Source: Muribaculaceae bacterium
GTDB taxonomy: Bacteria; Bacteroidota; Bacteroidia; Bacteroidales; Muribaculaceae
NCBI GenBank assembly: GCA_017545095.1
Contig: JAFYCU010000297.1
Coordinates: 1 to 11,261 of the forward strand
DNA: 11,261 nucleotides
Direction: 5' to 3'
Part shown: positions 7,540 to 11,261 of the stretch, in pieces
How the letters are laid out: the number at the start of each line of letters is the position of its first letter
Numbering within the stretch: the stretch's first letter is position 1
Made by a program: the position numbers and the translations under genes
The notes under the pieces: model-generated
The model's input: only the letters and a program-made list of their open reading frames with translations
What the model was told of the DNA's origin: nothing
Database searches by the model: none

Positions 7540-7574
7540 GGCTATTCCCCCTTGCCTCATCAAGGGGGAATGCC
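7540..7574. other. Hairpin in the B-C intergenic region, without T-tract
   Basis: ATTCCCCCTTG (7544-7554), loop CCTCAT, CAAGGGGGAAT (7561-7571): a perfect 11-bp stem, extended by GGC/GCC around one unpaired T. It is followed by GCCAAAAAGC rather than T residues, so it is not a standard terminator. It could be a partial terminator, an RNA-processing site or an mRNA-stability element setting B:C ratios. Confidence 0.6.
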
Positions 7575-7630
7575 AAAAAGCAAATCAACCAAACAAAATC
7601 TATTCATTAAATATTAACTTCTAAATTTTT

Positions 7631-8908
7631 ATGCGTATGTTGAAGAAACTACTGCTGATGAGCATTGTGCTGGCATTTGGTACAATCTCGTCGTGGGCTG
7701 GGCAAGTAATCATTGCCGAGACCCAGAATGGCACAGTGGCTGTCGACAATGCCTCGCCCAACGCCGGCGACCTGGTGACAATCACCGTCACCCCCAACGA
7801 GGGTTACCAACTCGACGAAATAAGCGCCGAGCTCACCCTTGACCCAGGCAATGCACAGCTGCCCCGCCGTATTGAAGGGCCAAATGTGGGAATCCCCGTG
7901 GCCTTGACCACCGAGACCGAAGGAACAACCTACACCTTCGAGATGCCCGAAGCACCCTACAACGTGAAAGTGACAGCCACTTTCGCCGCGCTTCCCACCT
8001 ACACCATCACCATTGCCAACGATATCGAGAACGGTACTGTGGCAGCCGACAAGTATGAAGCCACCGAGGGCGAGACCGTGACCCTGACTGTCACCCCCGC
8101 CACCGGCTATGAGCTGGAGACGCTGACCTACACCGTCGAGGGCGCAGATCCTGTTGCCATCGAGAACAACGAGTTCGACATGCCTGCCGCCAACGTCACC
8201 ATCAACGCCACCTTCACCGCCATCGACTACACCATCACCGTGGCCGAGACCCAGAATGGTACTGTTGAGGCCGACAAGGCTACCGCCAACGTGGGCGAGA
8301 CCGTGACGCTCACCGTCACTCCCGCCGACGGCTATGAGCTGGAGACCTTGACCTACACCGTTGAGGGACAGGATCCCGTGGACATCGAGAACAACCAGTT
8401 CGACATGCCCGCCGCCAACGTCACCATCAACGCCACCTTCACCGAGATTCCGCCGGTGGAGAACACCATCACCTTTAATCCCGCTCCCGGCAATGGTACT
8501 GTGGCCGTTTATGTGAACGAGGTTCAGATTGAGAGCGGTGCCACCGCTGCTCAGGGTGCAACCGTGAAGGTTGTGCTCACCCCCGACACGGATTACGAGG
8601 TGAGCACGTTTGGTGTCGAGACCAGCAGTAGTGTTGAACCCGACGGTCCCTCGGGACTGCCGCGCCGTGCCACCGTGCCCACCTTGAGCGAGGGTGAAAA
8701 CACCTACACCTTCGAGATGCCCGGCGAGCCCGTGACCATCACTGCCAGCTTTGCCAAGAAGGTCTACACCGGCATCAACGACATGCGTGCTGCCGGCAAC
8801 GGCACCGTGCGCTACATCGATGTGAACGGCCGCGTGAGCGACAAGCCTTTCCAAGGCATCAACATCGTGGTCAATGCCGATGGCACCGTGAGCAAAATGG
8901 TTTTCTGA
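7631..8908 (+). CDS. Protein C: secreted four-repeat protein (InlB-B/Flg_new-like 'bacterial repeat') with C-terminal tail
   Basis: A 425-residue exported protein. Residues 1-23 are a Sec signal peptide (cleavage expected after SSWA); there is no lipobox. Four beta-rich repeats follow at ~26-120, 124-197, 200-272 and 279-376. Each has NGTV near its start, then VT[IL]TVTP-x-x-GY[EQ]L or a variant, and a closing FEMP/FDMP segment ending in a VxxTATF-like strand. This pattern fits the divergent InlB B-repeat / bacterial repeat families found in surface proteins. Repeats 1 and 4 carry an added loop with LPRR (77-80 and 343-346). The tail (~378-425) contains DKPFQGINIVV and resembles the tail of protein B. 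An alternative in-frame start at 7637 would give MLKKLLLM and is equally plausible. No enzyme motif is seen; a surface adhesion or structural role is inferred. Confidence 0.83.
   Translation: MRMLKKLLLMSIVLAFGTISSWAGQVIIAETQNGTVAVDNASPNAGDLVTITVTPNEGYQLDEISAELTLDPGNAQLPRRIEGPNVGIPVALTTETEGTTYTFEMPEAPYNVKVTATFAALPTYTITIANDIENGTVAADKYEATEGETVTLTVTPATGYELETLTYTVEGADPVAIENNEFDMPAANVTINATFTAIDYTITVAETQNGTVEADKATANVGETVTLTVTPADGYELETLTYTVEGQDPVDIENNQFDMPAANVTINATFTEIPPVENTITFNPAPGNGTVAVYVNEVQIESGATAAQGATVKVVLTPDTDYEVSTFGVETSSSVEPDGPSGLPRRATVPTLSEGENTYTFEMPGEPVTITASFAKKVYTGINDMRAAGNGTVRYIDVNGRVSDKPFQGINIVVNADGTVSKMVF
8000..8446 (+). repeat. Tandem repeat units 2 and 3 within gene C
   Basis: Two adjacent units of about 225 nt encode residues 124-197 and 200-272. 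Their second halves are nearly the same at DNA level: a 33-nt stretch is identical at 8186-8218 and 8411-8443. This suggests a recent internal duplication. Units 1 (7706-7990) and 4 (8465-8758) are more diverged. Confidence 0.85.
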
Positions 8909-8914
8909 GCTGCA

Positions 8915-8935
8915 AGAACCGAGAACCAAGAACCA
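8915..8935 (+). repeat. Three tandem 7-bp repeats after gene C
   Basis: AGAACCG, AGAACCA and AGAACCA stand head to tail just after the stop of gene C. A short, low-complexity tract with no known role. Confidence 0.6.
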
Positions 8936-8968
8936 AGCTTTTAGCTGATTCTTGATGACAACCTAACC

Positions 8969-9005
8969 AGTCGCGCGGCATCCACTCGGGATGCCGCGCG
9001 ACTTT
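8969..9005 (+). terminator. Strong stem-loop, probable terminator after protein C
   Basis: AGTCGCGCGGCATCC (8969-8983), loop ACTCG, GGATGCCGCGCGACT (8989-9003), then TTCAG. A perfect 15-bp GC-rich stem, but with only a short T run. It lies between gene C and the kinase promoter and probably ends the B-C transcript. Confidence 0.75.
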
Positions 9006-9079
9006 CAGTAGACATCAGCACATCATCGACCTTGTTTCTTCCTGTTGGCCTAAAAAATTTGCTTTGTCGTTGATAATAT

Positions 9080-9110
9080 TTTGCATCACGGGCAAAAAGA
9101 GCTAATTTTG
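9080..9110 (+). promoter_or_regulatory. Promoter of the kinase/regulator pair
   Basis: TTTG (9080-9083), a 19-bp spacer, then TAATTTTG (9103-9110). This fits the Bacteroidota -33/-7 consensus TTTG-N19-TAnnTTTG in both boxes and spacing, and is the best promoter in the window. The spacer contains ATCACG (9085-9090). The predicted start near 9117 leaves a short leader of about 18 nt. Confidence 0.78.
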
Positions 9111-9134
9111 CACTAAATACACCCATGCTACAAG

Positions 9135-10247
9135 ATGAACCCATTTATCTACACCACACGCCGTGAGTGGCTCACCTATGCCGCAGTATGGCTCTTCTTG
9201 TTTGGAGCCCCGCTGGTGAGCCTGTATGTGCACGCGTCGCTCGATGAACATATCACTTTCCGTTGGGTGGACGTACTGCACATTTGGGGCGGTCTGCTCG
9301 TGATGCTTGCGCTATTTATCATCCACAACCTGTGGATAGCCCCACTGCTCACCCATCATCACCGCCTGCGCACCTATTGCATCGCCGTGCTTGCCATGAT
9401 GTTGCTGTTCATGGCTTTTGTTTATACACGGCGACCACCCATGAGCCAAGGTCCCAAACCACCAGGTTTCGAAATGACACCACCCAATACCCCACAGCAA
9501 TCAACCCGGCCACCCAAACCTCCACACTGGGGAACAATACCGCCCATTGAAATCGACAAGATGATGAGCGTGATGATGCTCTTGCTCATTTTCGGTGCCA
9601 ACGTGGGCATCAAGCACATGTCAAAAAGCATGGAGGAAAACCGACGCAAACAGCACCTGGAACGCGAGGGACTCAAGCAGGAACTGGCCTACCTGAAGTA
9701 CCAGATGAACCCTCACTTCTTCATGAATACGCTCAACAACATCCATGCCCTGGTCGACATTGACCCCGAAAAAGCCAAGACATGCATTTTGGAGTTAAGC
9801 CGCATGATGCGCTACATGCTCTATGAGTGCAATAAAGACACGGTGAAGATTTCGCGTGGCACCGAGATGATCGAGAACTATATCGCCCTGATGCGCATCC
9901 GCTACGACGAGCGCGTCGACATCCAGTTCAGCAAGCCCGACACTATTCCCGACATGGAGGTGCCGCCATTGCTCATCATCCCCTTTGTGGAGAATGCTTT
10001 CAAACACGGGGTGAGCTATGCCGACAAGTCCTATATCCACGTCAAGCTCAACATCACCGACACCCACTGCATACTCATCTGCGACAACAGCAAGCACGCC
10101 GACGACACCGAGCATGGCGGTGTGGGGTTAAAAAACGTGATCAAACGCCTCGACCTCATCTATGGCAACAACTACACGGTGAAGATTGACGACAAACCCG
10201 ACCACTACCAAGTGACCTTGAAAGTGCCCAAAACCATCCCGGCATGA
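9135..10247 (+). CDS. Membrane sensor histidine kinase, LytS/YehU type (His_kinase + HATPase_c)
   Basis: A 370-residue inner-membrane kinase. Four membrane segments are visible (~12-32, 46-71, 79-97, 141-159). The loop between the third and fourth (~98-140) is expected outside the cytoplasm and is very rich in proline (14 in 101-138). A short coiled linker (~165-188) leads to the His_kinase domain: YQMNPHFFMNTLNN (189-202) holds the predicted phosphorylated His194. The ATP-binding domain shows the N-box PFVENAFKHG (283-292), CDNS (316-319) and the glycine loop GGVGLKNVIKRL (328-339). This is the kinase class usually paired with LytTR regulators, and such a regulator starts 31 nt downstream. 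The ATG at 9135 keeps the first membrane segment whole and sits at a normal distance from the promoter. The signal sensed is unknown. Confidence 0.93.
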   Translation: MNPFIYTTRREWLTYAAVWLFLFGAPLVSLYVHASLDEHITFRWVDVLHIWGGLLVMLALFIIHNLWIAPLLTHHHRLRTYCIAVLAMMLLFMAFVYTRRPPMSQGPKPPGFEMTPPNTPQQSTRPPKPPHWGTIPPIEIDKMMSVMMLLLIFGANVGIKHMSKSMEENRRKQHLEREGLKQELAYLKYQMNPHFFMNTLNNIHALVDIDPEKAKTCILELSRMMRYMLYECNKDTVKISRGTEMIENYIALMRIRYDERVDIQFSKPDTIPDMEVPPLLIIPFVENAFKHGVSYADKSYIHVKLNITDTHCILICDNSKHADDTEHGGVGLKNVIKRLDLIYGNNYTVKIDDKPDHYQVTLKVPKTIPA

Positions 10248-10278
10248 CATAACCTAGACCACCTTAACCCACATTATT

Positions 10279-11004
10279 ATGATACGCTGCTTGATTATCG
10301 ACGATGAGCCGTTGGCTCGCAAACAGATTGCCGCCTATGCCGGCAAAGTGCCTTACCTGAACGTAGTGGCCGAGTGCTCCAGTGCGCTCGAGGCCAAATC
10401 GTATATTGAAGAACAATTGGTCGATGCCATGTTCATCGACATCAAGATGCCCGACCTCAACGGGCTCGACTTCGTGCGCTCGCTCAACAACCCGCCCTTG
10501 GTAGTGTTCACCACCGCTTTTAGCGACTATGCAGTTGAGGGATTCAAGGTGGATGCTGTCGACTACCTGCTCAAGCCTTTCAGTGCCGACGACTTTGCGC
10601 AGGCCGCCGAGAAGGTGAAGCGGCGCTACGATGCCCTGCACACGCTCACCGACATCTCGCAGCCCGACAGCGACGACGCCATCTTCCTCAAGACCGACTA
10701 CAAGATTGTGCGCGTGGCCCTGGCCGAGATTCGTTACATCGAGGCCATGAGCGAATACCTGCGCATCTACAGCGATGCCCTGCCACGCCCCATCGTGGTA
10801 CTGCTGAGCATGAAAAAGATGGAGGAACGGCTGCCGTCGAACACCTTCATGCGCATTCACCGCAGCTACATCATCAACCTGCGCAAAATCATCGAGGTGA
10901 GCAAGAGCCACGTGGTGATGGGCAAAGAAGCCTCGCTGCCCATCGGCGACCTCTACAAAGACGCTTTCAACGCCTATATCGCCAGCAAATTCCTCACCCG
11001 GTGA
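10279..11004 (+). CDS. LytTR-family response regulator
   Basis: A 241-residue cytoplasmic transcription regulator, partner of the upstream kinase. Residues 1-~118 are a receiver domain with the acidic pair D8/D9, the predicted phosphorylation site D54 in FIDIKMPDLNG, the conserved threonines near T78/T79 and K99 in YLLKPF. Residues ~133-241 are a LytTR DNA-binding domain, with FLKTDYKIVRVALAEIRYIEA (in two parts: 136-147 and 148-156), FMRIHRSYIINL (190-201) and the final strand around LPIGDLYKDAF (220-230). LytTR regulators bind paired direct repeats upstream of target promoters, often of surface or cell-envelope genes. The pair shares one transcript, closed by the terminator at 11031. Targets are not known; neighbouring genes A, B and C are candidates by position only. 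Confidence 0.95.
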   Translation: MIRCLIIDDEPLARKQIAAYAGKVPYLNVVAECSSALEAKSYIEEQLVDAMFIDIKMPDLNGLDFVRSLNNPPLVVFTTAFSDYAVEGFKVDAVDYLLKPFSADDFAQAAEKVKRRYDALHTLTDISQPDSDDAIFLKTDYKIVRVALAEIRYIEAMSEYLRIYSDALPRPIVVLLSMKKMEERLPSNTFMRIHRSYIINLRKIIEVSKSHVVMGKEASLPIGDLYKDAFNAYIASKFLTR

Positions 11005-11030
11005 GGCGCAACCCATGAGGCCACCCCAAA

Positions 11031-11053
11031 CCCCTCCAGGAGGGGCTTTTTTT
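11031..11053 (+). terminator. Intrinsic terminator after the response regulator
   Basis: CCCCTC (11031-11036), loop CAG, GAGGGG (11040-11045), C, then seven T residues. A compact GC stem with a good T-tract 27 nt after the stop. Confidence 0.85.
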
Positions 11054-11062
11054 CGGGTGCTG

Positions 11063-11261
11063 CCGAATCATGTAGAGCCGCACCCTGGTGCGGCTGGTGA
11101 CCGAATGTGGAGGCCATTCCAAATCCTCGGTCCCGAATCATGTAGAGCCGCACCCTGGTGCGGCTGGTGACCGAATGTGGAGGCCATTCCAAATCCTCGG
11201 CTCCGAGTTATGTAGAGCCGCACCCTGGTGCGGCTGGTGACCGAGTCAGGTGGGGCGACAA
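11063..11261. repeat. Tandem 70-bp repeat with GTAG-headed palindrome (REP-like), about 2.8 copies
   Basis: Units start at 11063, 11133 and 11203; the third runs to the window end and diverges after about 11241. The first two are almost identical. Each unit has GTAG (11072-11075 in unit 1) directly followed by AGCCGCAC, loop CCTG, GTGCGGCT (11076-11095), then GGTGACCGA. In unit 1 a second inverted pair, GACCGA (11099-11104) and TCGGTC (11127-11132), encloses the remainder. A conserved GTAG at the foot of a hairpin is the hallmark of REP sequences mobilised by RAYT (Y1-type) proteins. No RAYT gene is visible, so this identity is inferred. No gene is seen in this stretch. Confidence 0.8.

Noticed and set aside
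7649..8929. 426-codon open frame on the minus strand opposite protein C
   Set aside because: Its repeats merely mirror the plus-strand repeats; protein C has the signal peptide and recognised repeat family.
9125..9166. Short 13-codon frame (MLQDEPIY...) overlapping the kinase start, as a possible leader peptide
   Set aside because: Only 8 nt after the predicted transcript start, no ribosome-site evidence and no attenuator structure; probably chance.
10974..11192. 72-codon minus-strand frame over the terminator and 70-bp repeats
   Set aside because: The translation is just the repeat unit read through; no coding signature.
11063..11261. CRISPR array at the right end
   Set aside because: The whole 70-bp unit is repeated without variable spacers, and the units are nearly identical throughout.

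Overview
The window looks like chromosomal DNA of a gut-type Bacteroidota, most likely order Bacteroidales (Muribaculaceae or Prevotellaceae-like). Four things point there: a GlsA/GlsB-type acyltransferase pair; AT-rich leaders without Shine-Dalgarno sites behind TAnnTTTG promoter boxes; large secreted proteins made of chitobiase-type beta-sandwich modules ending in a dockerin or a short sorting-like tail; and a LytS/LytTR-type two-component pair. The coding DNA is GC-rich and the intergenic DNA AT-rich. All recognised genes are on the + strand. The species cannot be fixed from the sequence alone.

Layout: (1) 1-1216 holds the 3' end of a lysophospholipid acyltransferase-like gene (probable glsA) and a complete GNAT-fold N-acyltransferase (probable glsB), closed by an intrinsic terminator at about 1272-1298. 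Together they are predicted to make N-acyl and diacyl amino-acid lipids (glycine lipids). (2) 1402-3681 (protein A, 759 aa) and 4006-7512 (protein B, 1168 aa) encode exported multidomain proteins with no recognisable catalytic domain. Residues ~27-696 of A are collinear with ~276-974 of B. A then ends in a dockerin-like double calcium loop. B instead carries an extra N-terminal block, a 'YATWY' module and a C-terminal tail. (3) 7631-8908 (protein C, 425 aa) is a third exported protein, built of four 'bacterial repeat' (InlB-B/Flg_new-like) units and ending in the same kind of tail as B. (4) 9135-10247 and 10279-11004 are a four-TM histidine kinase of the LytS/YehU type and its LytTR response regulator, behind the best promoter in the window (TTTG-N19-TAATTTTG). 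(5) 11031-11053 is a terminator, followed by about 2.8 copies of a 70-bp unit with a GTAG-headed hairpin that resembles a REP element.

How the parts may fit: A, B and C look like a surface or secreted adhesin/scaffold set. The neighbouring kinase/regulator is a candidate controller, but this is inferred only from position and from weak ATCAC/GTGAT half-sites in three promoters. The lipid genes are probably a separate housekeeping unit. The most unusual points are the exchange of C-terminal modules between paralogues A and B, the shared tail of B and C, a perfect 12-bp palindrome over the predicted start site of A, the proline-rich extracytoplasmic loop of the kinase, and the REP-like tandem array. 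I saw no tRNA, rRNA, CRISPR array or transposase gene.
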